Source: Hyaloraphidium curvatum
Lineage: Eukaryota; Monoblepharomycota; Hyaloraphidiomycetes; Hyaloraphidiales; Hyaloraphidiaceae
DNA: 64,000 bases
Assembly (NCBI GenBank): GCA_025558095.1
Contig: JAIVFI010000027.1
Span: 1-64,000, forward strand
Direction: 5' to 3'
Each line of letters opens with the position of its first letter. The first letter of the stretch is position 1. The notes under the pieces are model-generated. The model made no database searches. It saw only the letters and a list, made by a program, of their open reading frames with translations, and had not been told where the DNA came from. A program made the position numbers and the translations under genes. Of this stretch, positions 8,824 to 19,629 are shown one piece after another.

Positions 8824-10786
8824 ATGGCCTCCCCGCCCGACCCGACCCCCACGGCCCCGCCGTCGATGCTCACCCCCTCCGCCACCGCCACGCCGCGCCC
8901 CCCGCCGACGACCTTCACCGCCTCGTGGAGCATCTTCGAGCCGCTGATCGGCATCCGTGGGCCCGCTCCCTGCGTTGGAGATACCGGCAGCTGCTGATCC
9001 GTTTCCCCCCTGCCCCGCAGTCGCCCTGCTGCTCCTCTCGCTGGGCGTGCGCACATACCTCGTGCACCTCCGCCGCAAGCAGCACCGCGCCCTTCTGGGC
9101 TCCCCCCCCGAGGAACCGGACTGGTTCCTGCACCCCCCGCCCCCGAACCGCGAGCAGCCCGGCGACGAGGAAAGGAGGCCGTTCTGGAAGGGCCGCCGCG
9201 AGCGGCTGCATGCCGCGCTGGACGCGTGGCGCGCCGCCGCCAAGCCCACCACCGGCCTGGACCCTCCCCAGGGGATCGAGATGTCCGAGCGGCGGCGGAG
9301 CGTGAGCTTCTCGCACCCCGGGCCGGCGGGCAACCCGCGGCTGCTGGTGCACCCGGACCTGCCCCCGCGCCCGGAGTTCAGGAACCCGGCGGACTGCCCC
9401 GACGCCGGCGACCTGGTGTACGGGGTGCAGGGGGCCGTGGTGCTCCACGGCGGCGGCTCCTCCGCGGCGTTCCTGTGCTCGCCCGGGTTGCTGCGGACGG
9501 AGCGGTGCGTGGTTTCCGATCGCCCGCTGTCGGAGATCCCGTGCCCGTTCGCCGGCGCGGCGGTGCCGGGCGGCGAGCTGGTCGCGTACGCCGAAGCATT
9601 GGTCGCCGTCCTGGGCACCGGCCGCTCGGCGGAGGAGATGGCCCGCCTTGCGAGCGAGGAAGAGGGGGATGCGTGGAGGGGCGAGGTGTGGCGGTACGAG
9701 GCCGGGCTGCGCGAGGCGGAAGGGAGGGGGCTGGACGAGGTGGAGGCGAGGGCGCTGCAGAGGGAGGGGGAGGAGGTGCCCGCGAGCCCGAGGGAGGTAC
9801 CGGGGAGCCCGAGGGCGGTGGGGAGCCCGAGGATGGGGTCGGTCTCGGAGGGGGCGGGGCCGGGGAGCCCGAGGGTGGCTGCGGATGCGGAGGCGAGGCC
9901 GCGGGCAGGGTCGGATGCGCGGGTTCCTGCCAGCGCGAGGTCTCCGCCGGGGAGCCCGAGGCAGCCCGCGTCGCCCGACTCGGTCGCCATCCGGATCGAC
10001 CCCCCCTCCTCCCCCGAACCCGCATTCTTCCCTCCCCTGCACGCATCGACCGCCCCCGCGGAGCTGCAGCACCCCCTCGACGACCCCCCAGCCTACTCGG
10101 ACTTTCCCCCCGTGCGCCGCGCATCCACCGTTCCCTTCGCTTCCTACCCCTCCGAGCCCGCCTCCATCTCGGGCTTCTCGACGATCAACGCCTACGGCCC
10201 CCGACGGGACAACAACCCCCTCCAAGGCGGCCTCTTCCAGGCCCCCGACGCCCCGTCCCGGCGCGAACCCTCCTCCCGTCGCAACCCCCCGCGCACCCTC
10301 GTCTCCCTCGGCTTCGTGCGCCGCCCGCACCCCCCCTTCCTCGTTCCAGGGCGGTACGCCGGCGGCGCCGCCGTCCTGGCATGGTGCGGCCGCCCCGTGC
10401 TCTCGATCCCGGGCCCGGGAAGGCGCGGCGGCACCGTCGTGCGGTACGAGGCCGCCAAGGTGCGCGAGGGCGACGTCATCGGCCTCGGCGTGGTCCGCCG
10501 CCCGTCGGGGCAGCTGGCGGCGTTCGCGACCGTGAACGGGCGCGCGCTGGCGACCTCCAAAAAGGCGACGAGCAAGGACGCGCCCTGCACGCTCGAGGAG
10601 GCGTTGGTGGACATGGATCCCGCCGAGGAGGCGGCGGCGCTGTACCCGGCGCTGGGGAGCCGGGGCGCCGCGCAGATGCTGGCCAACTTTGGGGGGCCGT
10701 TCATGTGGGGCGATCCGCCGGGGGAGGAGGATTGGGGGATCGGGGAACCGGGGCCGCCGGGGTACGAGGAGGTGGAGGAGGTGTAG
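8824..10786 (+). CDS. Ssh4/Ear1-like membrane SPRY protein with PPxY motifs
   Basis: Exons 8824-8956 and 9021-10786 (64-nt intron) give 632 residues. A short proline-rich N-terminus is followed by one membrane segment (ILALLLLSLGVRTYLV, completed across the intron) and a basic stop-transfer (HLRRKQHR). The middle is a long Pro/Ser/Glu-rich linker. The C-terminal part shows SPRY-type elements: EGDVIGLGVVRR, AAFATVNGRALATS and LYPALGSRGAAQMLANFG. Two PPxY motifs are present, PPAY in the linker and PPGY close to the C-terminus. A single-pass SPRY protein with PPxY matches the yeast Ssh4/Ear1 layout, adaptors that recruit the Rsp5/NEDD4 ubiquitin ligase to endosomal and vacuolar cargo. The function is transferred from that layout. 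Confidence 0.75.
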
Positions 10787-10948
10787 GCCGCTTGTCGTAG
10801 GCCGGGGACGGATATCTGGCAATACTGATGCATTGGCATTGTGTCTCGAGGGCCGGATCCGTCGTCTTGGCCATGCTCGGCGGGGACTCGGGTCCCATTG
10901 AGCCGAACGACTGCGGTGGCCGCCGGGTGGACCTCCCCACATCGCAGC

Positions 10949-11917
10949 ATGGCGGCGACCACTGCGAGCGGAAAGGACCCCACCGCGGGCGTTTTCTCCA
11001 ACACCATCTTCGGGGCGCCCCCGGTCCCGCCCTCCGAACCCCTTCCGCGCGTGCCGGGCGACCCCGACGCGTGGTTCGCGACCCCGCCGCCGACGCTCTT
11101 CTTCGTGCCGGACCCGCCCATCTCGATGGTCCATCGGCCGCCCGGCGCACCGGAGCCGACTGCCGAGTGGGATGGTTCGGCGGCCATCGAGAGAGGCGAC
11201 CTGTACCACCTCAAGTACGGCTGGTCGGCCGACGCGTTCTGCCAGAAGGGCAGGCTGATGCTCGGCGCGGCCGCGCAGGGCCCGCCCGGGTCGGGGCACG
11301 GCGGATCCATCGCCGCGATCCTGGACGACATCATCGGCGTCGCGGGGATGTGCTGCACGCTGCAGCTCCATTTGGCCGGCACACTCCAGGCGCAGGAGGA
11401 GTTCAAGGACGTGCCCGCCGACACGCACACCTACATCGCCGACGCGCTGGACAAGTACCACCGGCTCCCCGCCGCGGAAAAGGCCGCGTTCCGGTTCCAC
11501 CCCTCCGTCACCCTCGCGGACCTCGAAGCCCGCCGCGACAAGCTGCTCCCCTACTCCCCCGCCGAGATCGCCTTCATCTTCTCCGCCCTCTCCCGGACCA
11601 TCCGCGAGATGCCCGACATTCCCGGCTCCGCGAGTCCGCCGACGGGCTTGGTGTCGGAGATCTCGTGCCGCCTGCGCCGGCGCGTTCCCCTCCTGACGCG
11701 GCTCGTCACGCGCGGGCGGATGACCAAGCTCGAGGGGAAGCGGATCCACATCACCGCCGAGATATGGGGCAAACGGACGACGCGGACGACGGCGCTGGAG
11801 GGCGACGAAAGCGGGGGGTGGGAGGGGGAGTGGGACGTGCTGCTGGCCGAGGGCAAGGGGGTGCTGGTGGCGATGTACGGCGTGGACCTGAAGAAGGGGT
11901 CCAAGCCGAAGATGTGA
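10949..11917 (+). CDS. Thioesterase-superfamily (HotDog) protein
   Basis: An intronless 322-residue protein. The segment GSGHGGSIAAILDDIIGVAG corresponds to the HotDog active-site helix (GxxHGGxxxxxLD) of PaaI/THEM-type thioesterases. The second half of the fold is recognisable as GKRIHITAEIWGKRTTRT and GKGVLVAMYGVDL. Between the two lies about 130 residues of helical insertion (LDKYHRLPAAEKAAFRFH), longer than usual for a single HotDog domain. It likely hydrolyses an acyl-CoA or related thioester; the acyl group is unknown. The 3' end has a degraded duplicate at 824-1045 on the other strand. Confidence 0.78.
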   Translation: MAATTASGKDPTAGVFSNTIFGAPPVPPSEPLPRVPGDPDAWFATPPPTLFFVPDPPISMVHRPPGAPEPTAEWDGSAAIERGDLYHLKYGWSADAFCQKGRLMLGAAAQGPPGSGHGGSIAAILDDIIGVAGMCCTLQLHLAGTLQAQEEFKDVPADTHTYIADALDKYHRLPAAEKAAFRFHPSVTLADLEARRDKLLPYSPAEIAFIFSALSRTIREMPDIPGSASPPTGLVSEISCRLRRRVPLLTRLVTRGRMTKLEGKRIHITAEIWGKRTTRTTALEGDESGGWEGEWDVLLAEGKGVLVAMYGVDLKKGSKPKM

Positions 11918-12065
11918 GCCTCATCGGCTGCGTTGAATGCAAATCGGCGTGAACTGGTCAACGGACGCTGACGAAGACGGGGGGTAAACGGCGAAATGTC
12001 CCTGCGCGCAAGGCCATCGGCCCTCAAAATAGTCCTCGGTTCGCCACCGTTCTCATTCGCGCAAC

Positions 12066-13037
12066 ATGCTGCGCGGCGCGGTTCTCCTCGCCGCCGCCGC
12101 CCTGATGGCCGCCGGATCTGCATCGGCGGCCGCCGTTTCGCGTCGCAAAAGCGCGTCCAACGACTGGTGGGCGTGCACCGCCCTCCGCGGCCGATGTCCC
12201 CCGCTGACCGCCCCGCCCCGGACGAATCCAGCGTGGAATCCTTGTCGTGCATCGCCGACCTCGCCATCTCCCAGACGCCGGCCCTGTCCGGGTGCCCGGA
12301 CTGCAGCTCCCTCTTCGGCACCCTCTCGGATGTCGCCCGCAGCCCTTCGGCGGCGTCGGCCTGCTCCGCGATGGTCGCCTCCCTCGGCGCGATGCAGACC
12401 GCCATCGACGGGGTTGCGGCCGCCCAGGCTTTTCTGAACGCGATGATTTGCATGTCATCCTCCTCGGCCTCGTCGTGGTGGGTCCCAATTCCGCGGCCCC
12501 GCTCTCACGGGGAAGGTGCCTGATCCACGGGACGCGCAGCGGCAACGCCATCGAACTCGTCGCCGACGAGATCGCCGATTACGTCTGCTCCGTTGACACG
12601 TACGACCGCGGGCCGGGCAAACCGCTTGGGTGCCGCGAAGGCTACACGATGCGCTCGGCGGGGCTCTGCATGGAAGACTGCCGCGTAGGCTCGCCGCGCG
12701 GTCCGATCTCGCGTCTTGTGTGGCTGATCCGCGGCCGCCATCAGGACGGGTACAGGTACTCCGGCTCCATGTGCAAGAAGTCCTGCCCCGACGGCTGGGA
12801 CACCTACGCCACGAGCTGCACGCAGAAGAAGCCCCCGTGGAAGACCAGGGACCGTGCCTAGTGGGATCCTTCGCTGCTGAGATGCCTCGGACGGGATTGC
12901 TGATATCGTCGCGCAGCACGCCCGACACGATCGTCGCCGACGACTGCCCCAAGTCGCACCCGCAGAGGTACAACGGGATGTGCTACAAGCACTGCCTGCC
13001 CGGGTTCACGCAGGCGACGACCATGTGCATCAACTAG
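12066..13037 (+). CDS. Secreted cysteine-rich protein
   Basis: Five exons (12066-12166, 12232-12477, 12540-12684, 12745-12836, 12917-13037) join in frame to 234 residues. An N-terminal signal peptide is clear (LLAAAALMAAGSASAAAV). After a helical alanine-rich region with SCIADLAI and SGCPDCSSLFG, the C-terminal third is a repeat of short cysteine modules: GLCMEDCRDGYRYSG, SMCKKSCPDGW and GMCYKHCLPGF. The G-x-C-x3-C-x2-G-[YWF] pattern resembles disulfide-rich modules common in secreted proteins of protists and fungi. The intron at 12685-12744 is 60 nt and could be read through in frame; splicing it brings two modules into register. No enzymatic function is evident. Confidence 0.72.
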
Positions 13038-13483
13038 GCCCTCCGTGGTCAGGTCTCTGCAGGTGCTTTTTTTGCGGGGTGAGTGGGGCGGCCGGCGAGC
13101 CGACTGGGCGGGCGAATTGGATCGGAGTGGGTCAGAACGACGGATGGAAAATCTAGTACGAAAGAAGTGCCCGGCGATCCGGGGAGCCTAGCGGCCGTCA
13201 ATGTCGGGTCCAGGCCCACCGGCCAAGCGCGTCCGAGAGGCTTCCGCGGCGACTCTGCCCGCGACAACCAACACGTCGACAACAGAGGCATTCCACGAGC
13301 CAATACCCTCGTTTCCGGCAAAAGCACAATGCTCAGCGGCGTTGCAAGCAACGCTGCGGTTGGGGCGGTCGAGCAGCCCGGCGGGGCGCGTCCGGGTCTC
13401 GGCCACCTGGCGGTCCTGGCTCCCGGCGACGTGGGCATTCATGCACGTTGCCCTTCGAATGCGTCTCTGAAACGGCCCGCTTC
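13038..13483. other. Intergenic, no gene seen
   Basis: Between two plus-strand genes. Frames here (for example across 13200-13450) show no family resemblance. It should contain the promoter of the next gene. Confidence 0.4.
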
Positions 13484-14788
13484 ATGCAGTTCGACAGTAA
13501 CCCGCTCATGATGGTCCTCGACCGGCTCCGCGCCACCCATCCCCGCGCGCTCTTCCGCCTCGCCAGCGCCTCCAAGGATCTTCGCGCGCTCGTCTTCCAC
13601 CCGTCGCTCTGGGCCGGACTCTCGATCAACGGGCGCCACATGTGCGGGTACGACTGGCTCGACGGGGTGCCGCCGCTCGTCGTGCTCGGCATCCTCGGGC
13701 GCCTCGGGGACGCCGCCGACCAGGGCCGTGGCGGGCTAAAGGAAGCGAGGCTTTCCGTCGGATGGATCGCACAGTCGAGGCTGTCGTACGGAGCATTCAC
13801 GTCGATCCTGAGCCACGGCGCCACGCTGCACACGCTGGTGGTGGAGCACGGGGAGTACGCCTCCGACGCCCTGAGCCCGCGGGTGTGGCACGAACTGCTC
13901 CGCTCCACGCGCCCCAGGTTCCCGGTTCTGAAGCACCTCGAGCTTTCTCTGGCGGTCACGGGCAACGGTATCAGGCTCGACGGCAAGCTGGACGGCCCGG
14001 ACGTGGAGGAGGATCAGGAGGAGCGGGATCCGCTGCGCCTGGGATCGGCCGAAGAGATCGCCGCCCTTCTTGCCCGCGTGATTGACACCTGCCCCGTGCT
14101 CGAGAAGCTCTACCTCCACTTTGCGGGCACCGTGTACCCGGTCGGCGGCCCGCTCCGCGCGCCCGCTGGCAAGGTCTCGAGATCGCTGCGCGAAGTCACC
14201 GTCACGACGTCGCAGCAGCGCTGGGACATCGACCACCCCTCCTTCGCCACCGCGTTTCCCGAGCTCGAGGTTCTCAGGGTGCAGATCGACGCCTTCTTCC
14301 CCGACGGCAGCGAGATCGACGCGATCCTCGCCGCCCTGCGCGCCTTCCCCAAGCTCGCCATGCTCTCGGTGCCCGGGCCGTTCGACAACGAGATGAAGGC
14401 TTTCGAGCTGAGGCCGATGTTCAACGCCATGCTCAGGAAAGGGCTCGGCAAGCAGCTGCGCATGCTGGACCTGTCCCAGATGCGGGCCACGAGCGCCGCC
14501 GGCACCGCCGCCGCCGTCGCCGATGCCAAGCGGTTCTGGGCGCGCCGTGGGGAAGATTGGGGATCGTTTGCGATGCGTTGGGAGGAGCAGTTGCCCATGG
14601 CCGACGGCGATCGCGGCATGCCAAAGAATGTGGGGCGGGGCTTCGAGGGAGGCGGCTACAAGGCCGAAGTCGAGGGATCGCTGTGGGATCGGGGGCTCGC
14701 TTACTGCTGGGGACGAGGGGAGATCAAGAAGAAGAGGCAGTTCGACACGCCGGTGCTGGTGGGGATCAACTGCATCATGCCGGCCTGA
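13484..14788 (+). CDS. F-box-like/LRR hypothetical protein
   Basis: An intronless 434-residue protein. The N-terminus (NPLMMVLDRL...ALFRLASASKDLRALVFHPSLW) fits an F-box core, with hydrophobic start, R-L-A-x-x-S-K and a terminal W. It is followed by leucine-rich segments such as LKHLELSLAVTGNG, VLEKLYLHFAGTVYP, ELEVLRVQIDAFFPD and LRMLDLSQMRATS. This layout is typical of the large fungal F-box/LRR families that recognise substrates for SCF ubiquitin ligases. The start is the first true ATG, just before the F-box. Target unknown. Confidence 0.72.
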   Translation: MQFDSNPLMMVLDRLRATHPRALFRLASASKDLRALVFHPSLWAGLSINGRHMCGYDWLDGVPPLVVLGILGRLGDAADQGRGGLKEARLSVGWIAQSRLSYGAFTSILSHGATLHTLVVEHGEYASDALSPRVWHELLRSTRPRFPVLKHLELSLAVTGNGIRLDGKLDGPDVEEDQEERDPLRLGSAEEIAALLARVIDTCPVLEKLYLHFAGTVYPVGGPLRAPAGKVSRSLREVTVTTSQQRWDIDHPSFATAFPELEVLRVQIDAFFPDGSEIDAILAALRAFPKLAMLSVPGPFDNEMKAFELRPMFNAMLRKGLGKQLRMLDLSQMRATSAAGTAAAVADAKRFWARRGEDWGSFAMRWEEQLPMADGDRGMPKNVGRGFEGGGYKAEVEGSLWDRGLAYCWGRGEIKKKRQFDTPVLVGINCIMPA

Positions 14789-14828
14789 TTTGTGGCAAAG
14801 AGAGTGCGACTGCCTGGACGGCAACACA

Positions 14829-16555
14829 TCAAGAAGAAAGCCTGTATGAGCAAGTCGCGGAATGAAATGCCCTCGCGGAAGGCGGCCGCCTCCGGTCATA
14901 TCCGCCTCTACCTGGGCACACGCTCGCCAGCACCGCGCTCACTCCGAAACCCCTCGCGGCACCCCACGCTGCGAAACCGACCGTCGCCAAGGAAACCAGC
15001 AGCGCCCTGAGCGACCCGTACCCGACCGCGAACCCCAGGAACCTCCTCCTCGCCTTCTCCGACTCGCCGAGATACCTCTCCAGCACCCCCGCGTGGGCCG
15101 CGAGGTGCGCCGCCGCCGGCCCCGCGGGCGCGTCGGGGGGGACGGCGAGCACGAGGAGCTCCCGCGCCTCGGCGAGCGCGGAGGAGTAGAGCTCGCCGAT
15201 GGCGGCGATCTCGCGGTTGGCGATGGCGGCGCTCCAGAGGCTGCCAAAGAGCATGAGGAGGTAGAGGGCGAGGAAGGCGACGGTCCAGGCAGGGATGCAG
15301 CCGCCGATGGCCTGGATCAGGGGGGAAGGCGGGCGTCAGCGCCGGGCAAAATGGGGGCCGGGGAAAGCCCACGATGCTGAGAATCATCAGAAAGAGGTAG
15401 AGGACGATGAAGATCGGGAAGACAAAAGGGATGGAGAAGAAGATGAAGTCGTGGCGCCATATAGGAACGAGCTGGGCGTGCAACTCGATGTAGGGCTCGG
15501 CCGTGCCCCACAGATCCGCAGGCTTTGCAAACGGCGTCCCATCTGCAATGGCGAGCCGAGCGCGGCTCAGAAGAGCTGCTAGCGAGCGCCGCAGCAGCCG
15601 CCGGCGTATCCGACCCTCTAGCTTGACGAGGGTCTTGTCCGAGGGCGGGACGGTCAAGACTTCGACACAGAAAGCGAGGGCCGCGGCGCCTGCGTTGCTC
15701 ATCGTGAGACACGGTGGCGATTCGCCTCGAGCAAGACTTACATGATGCCACCCCGAGGAATATGCTCCAACCGTTCTTCCAGACCTGAGGCACCAGGACG
15801 AGGGGTGTCCAGACGAGGAAGATCCACGCTGCCATAAAGACCACCATCCGGACGGCGTGCTCCGCCACCCATTGATGACCCGCCGTCCGCGGGAGAGACC
15901 CGGAACAATCCGGCCCCGAGCACGTGCACTCCTTGTCGCCTTCCTCGTGGCCGAGCATGCTGCAGGCCTGCCCCGCCGGGTCGCCGACGCACCGGATCCA
16001 GGCGGGCAGGATGGCGAAGTGCGCCCGGAAGGAGAGTTCGGGGTATACTCGGTGCCGCCCGGAAACCAGCACGCCCGACAAGATGAACCGCAGTGCTTTG
16101 CCCGCGTCGGACGCGATGCCGCGGTTGAGGACGAGCAACACTTGGCCTGCGAGCCAGATTGCGGGGTCCGCGACGCACGCTATGGCCACCACAGCGAAGC
16201 CGCCGGCGAGCTTGGTGGTTACGGGGTCTGAGAACGCGAAAGCAGACGCGACGAAGGCCGCCGCAACCGCGAAACCCAGAAGATGCCGCGGAAAAAGGAA
16301 AGGAGACCACGCAGACAGCGCGAAACACATGGAAACGAGGGCCCGGAAGGTCGGCCAGGGAGCCAGGGAAGCGAGTAACGCGTCCTTGCTTGGCGGCCCC
16401 GCGCGCACGCCCGCTGCGGGGTCGCGGGGTGGCGCCGCGCCGGAGAGCGTCGGCGCCAGCGGAACCGCAACTGGGAACGCGGCGGCCCAGTCCTCGGCAG
16501 AGAAGAAGCCGGCCTTCGTGCCGCCATCGACGTCCGCCATGGCTACGGCCGCCAT
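14829..16555 (-). CDS. Multipass membrane protein, family member 1
   Basis: Three exons (16555-15742, 15689-15373, 15308-14829) give 536 residues with about seven or more hydrophobic segments, for example LLGFAVAAAFVASAFAF, FIFFSIPFVFPIFIVLYLFL and WTVAFLALYLLMLFG. Introns are 52 and 64 nt with GTAAGT and GTGGGC donors. The order of segments, the internal cysteine-rich loop (CSMLGHEEGDKECTCSGPDC) and the tail motif ARRRFLGFAVGYGSLRALLV follow the proteins at 56423-57982 and the dead copy at 54720-56122. The family is unknown to me; receptor- or channel-like topologies are possible. It is divergent from the kinase fragment. Confidence 0.7.
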
Positions 16556-16645
16556 GGGGCGCGGCGAGTCGGCGGAATCAAGCGAATGTTCGGTGAGCTG
16601 GCTGCCCGTTGCCGCCGTTCTGCTCTGACGATGCTGAACCTGCAG

Positions 16646-17332
16646 TTCAACCACTCATCGGATGGTGTGCCGAGCCCTTCTGCATGGTCACCCGCTTCAT
16701 GCCCAATGGCACGGCGCTGGACTACCTCCGCAAACAGCGATGGCACCGCCCCACCATCCTCGCCGTGCTCTTCGACGTCGCGCGCGGGATGAACCACCTG
16801 TACTCCCGCCCCACGCCGATCCTGCACTCGGACCTCAAGGGCGCCAACGTGCTCGTGGACGAGAACGGGACGGCCAAGGTGGCCGATTTCGGGCTGAGCA
16901 AGGTTCGCTCGGGGTCGACGAGGCAGACCAACTTCCTCGGGGGGACGCCGCCGTACATGGCTCCCGAAGGTGCATTCCCCGCCTTCCTCCAGCGGCGATC
17001 GCGCTGACGACCTAATTTCCGCAGTGTGGGCCAACCGCCGCGGGCGCCCCTCGGACGTCTACGCCTTCGGCATGATGATGTGGGAGCTCTGGTCCGAGGG
17101 CGACATCCCCCTGGAGGAGGAGATGGCGGACGAGGACATCCATTCGGCCATGCACCTCGGCGAGCGGATCAAAGAGGACAAGGAGTCCGAGTTCCGGCCT
17201 AAGCGGCCCGATCCGTGCCCCGACTCGGCGTGGGAGCTTATGAGTCGGTGCTGGGCGTTCGATGCCGCCGCGAGGCCGACGTTCAGAGAGGTCGCGGACG
17301 CGTTGAGGGCCACCATCGAGGAGGCGGTGTAG
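16646..17332 (+). pseudogene. TKL-type protein kinase lacking the N-lobe
   Basis: Two exons (16646-16969, 17025-17332) encode a kinase from the hinge onward: PLIGWCAEPFCMVTRFMPNG, the catalytic loop HSDLKGANVLVD (HRD changed to HSD), DFGLSKVRSGS, TPPYMAPE, SDVYAFGMMMWELWS and a complete C-lobe. The P-loop and VAIK lysine are absent. The coding part begins immediately after a CTGCAG acceptor in the same phase as exon 2 of the ankyrin-kinase at 39748-42147, so a former first exon is missing. The space upstream is the start of the divergent membrane gene. It is probably a truncated gene; expression as a C-lobe-only protein from the ATG at 16684 cannot be ruled out. Confidence 0.65.
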
Positions 17333-17424
17333 TTGTCGCTCGCAGTGTCTATCCATTACGTAGTAGAGGATCGGGGGCACCGTACATGATCCGTGAAGCC
17401 GAGGGAACCCGGCGTGGCGACCAC

Positions 17425-18696
17425 TCAATACGTGGCGTTCGAAAAGCTCTCCGCCGGCATCCCGAACTTCCCCGTCAGTATCTCCAGCTCCAGCTCCCTC
17501 TTCTTCGCCTCCCCTTCGGCCTCCCACTCACCCTGCACGTCCCTGTGCTCCTTCTCCCCCGAGACAAAGTTGCGCGAAGTGTAGTAGTTGTCGAAGTAGG
17601 TCACCCTCTTAACGCCCGGGTATGGGAAGGAAAGGGCGGCGGCGGGGTCGAATGTGGTGGGGTCGGCGAGCTGGAAGACGTTGGCGCGGACAGTGTAGGA
17701 CCAAGGGGAGGTGGGGGCCATGCAGAGGAAGAAGTTTGCGGTCTCGTAGTCCGAATCCTGGGTAAACCCATGACTATCAGCACCGAACAGATGGGGATCG
17801 GGGCGGGGACGAACCAGGAAAGGGTAGACGTCGAAGAACATCGTGTCCGCAGCCGTTCTTGGCCCACGACTGGAGGTAGAAGCCCTTCCGCAGGGGATAG
17901 GGCGAGTCGGCGAGGCCCGTGGGGAGGTCAGGGCGGTCTTCTGCGTCCTCCTTGTACCCGGGCACGCCGTGGCGGATGCGGTAGCCGAGGCGATACTCGT
18001 CCGTGTCGCGGGAAATGAAGACCTGAAGGGCGAAGGCGAGCGGATGAGGGCCTAGGAACTAGCTGCGGCCCCCTTCGAACTCACTTCCTTCAGCTCGGCG
18101 CCCGTCTTGCCCATGAGCAGCTCGTCCATCGTCGACGACCCGAAGGGCACGGGCGCGAGCGGCGTCAACCCCGCCAGCCCGACGTCGACGAGCCAGTTGA
18201 TCGTCTCCGAGCCGTCAGGATCGGGCAGGTTCCACACGATCAGCCCGCGGTGCGTCAGCGCGGCCCCGAGCAGCAGCAGCTTCGGGTCGGCCGGGTGCGG
18301 GAACGCGACGCGTCCGCTGTAGTTGGTCACCTGGAACCCGACCTTGACGAGCAGCCGCTTGAACGCGCCGTTGATGACGACGCAGTACCCGCCCTTGCGC
18401 AGCGCCGCGATGCGCTCGTACGCGTCGCCGTGGCTGTAGGACACGTGCGGCTGCAGCCCGGGCGCGGCCTTGCGCTCTGCGTCGGCCGTCGACGGGTGGG
18501 CGACGCCGGCATTCTCCCACGGAACGGAGGTGTTGTGGAGGAAGACCAGTTTGCGCAGGGTGTCCATCGTGGGCGGCGGCAACGCGTCGCCCGGGAAGCC
18601 AATCCGGGCAAGGTAGCGCAGGGCCTCGTCGTCCGTGAGTGGCGGGTCCACGGGGCCCGGACCGCTGGGGAGGAAGCGGAAGGGCGGGATGTCCAT
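17425..18696 (-). CDS. Arylamine N-acetyltransferase (NAT), possible frameshift
   Basis: Exon 1 (18696-18085) and exon 2 (from 18022) contain the NAT catalytic triad: Cys in RKGGYCVVINGAFKRLL, His in LTHRGLIVWNL and Asp in INWLVDVGLAG, with LRKLVFLHNTSVPWENAG upstream. Exon 3 (17757-17425) carries the C-terminal domain (YETANFFLCMAPTSPW). Exon 2 has to change frame near 17860, between GFYLQSWAKNG and MFFDVYPFL. Either there is a one-base indel (dead allele or sequence error) or an alternative 87-nt intron removes the LQSW segment. NATs acetylate arylamines and hydrazines from acetyl-CoA and in fungi are often used for xenobiotic tolerance. A broken copy of its 3' end lies at 19954-20130. Confidence 0.75.
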
Positions 18697-18868
18697 CTTG
18701 GAGGGCGCGTAGTTGCTGGAATACGCGCAAGGTTGAGAGAGGAACGGAGATCGGAAGAAGGGGCGAGGAATTCTAGAAGACTCTGCGAAACTCTTGTCCC
18801 CCATTCCGCCCGCCCCAGACAGCTCGACGAAATGAAAGCGAAACAAAGCTGCACATCAACACTCCATC

Positions 18869-19629
18869 TCACGCAGTTGACGGGGCCGGCGGATGTCCCT
18901 CCCCGCCGTGCTCTCTGCACTCCGCCCACAGAACCTCGCCATCCGCTCGTCGAACCACCTCCGCTTCCCATCCGGCCATCTCCATCCCCGCGGCCCCTCC
19001 GGCTTCGCATCCACGCACGTCGGGCATCGCGCTCCCTACGGACCTCGACTCGAGCCGCCTCAGCACCTCCCGCGAGCACGGTGCCTTGGTGTACTTGACC
19101 AGGATCTTCGTGAACGGCGTCTCTGGGCCCGCGACCCGGATGTTGATGACCTGGCACCGGCCGCGCATGTTGGCGCTCAACCCGGTCGGGCCGTGCTGCC
19201 CGTACATGAACTCGATCCTGATCCGCACCGCACCGCAGACGGCAGCCCACACAAAGTCGCGCAGGTACTTCAAGGCGGAGCAGGTGGGTTTGCACTGGGC
19301 CCAGTGGTCCTTCTGGCACTAGGGGGAGCTGTAGACCGCGGTGCCGAGCTGTAGACCGCGGTGCCGCACGGCTTGCAGCGCCTGAGGCTGACGTCCGCCG
19401 GCTCCGCGGACCACGTTTGCTGGACCCACATCTCGTTGTCGTCGACGCACATGACGACGTGCATCGTGTCGCTGCCCGCGTCGGCCGAGAGGCGGCGCGC
19501 TTCGGCTTCGAGCTCCTCCTCCCTCAGGGTCGGGTTGAGCGCCTCGGCGGCCTCCCGATCCTCGTCCATGAGCAGATCCGCGACGGTCGGGGCCTCCAAG
19601 GGCGGCGCCAGCTGCTTTCCCGGGCCCAT
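18869..19629 (-). pseudogene. Disrupted gene with MYND-like cysteine motif
   Basis: The upstream frame encodes MGPGKQLAPP, then an acidic helical region and VVMCVDDNEMWVQQTW, followed by RRCKPCGTAVYSS. The downstream frame encodes CQKDHWAQCKPTC and about 120 residues with RIEFMYGQHGPTGLSANMRG. Together these look like a degenerate MYND zinc finger. The join is broken: a 20-bp tandem duplication at 19323-19362 changes the frame, and a TAG precedes CQKDHW. The gene is a diverged partner of the one at 20178-21220, sharing MCVDDNE and the C-terminal REHGGEGHPP/GEHGGEGHPP region. Function unknown. Confidence 0.5.

Noticed and set aside
8915-11749. 944-codon open frame on the minus strand
   Set aside because: Antisense shadow of the SPRY and thioesterase genes; composition typical of reverse-read GC-rich codons.
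16646-17332. Full-length functional kinase
   Set aside because: No P-loop or VAIK lysine can be found upstream in any frame before the divergent membrane gene begins.
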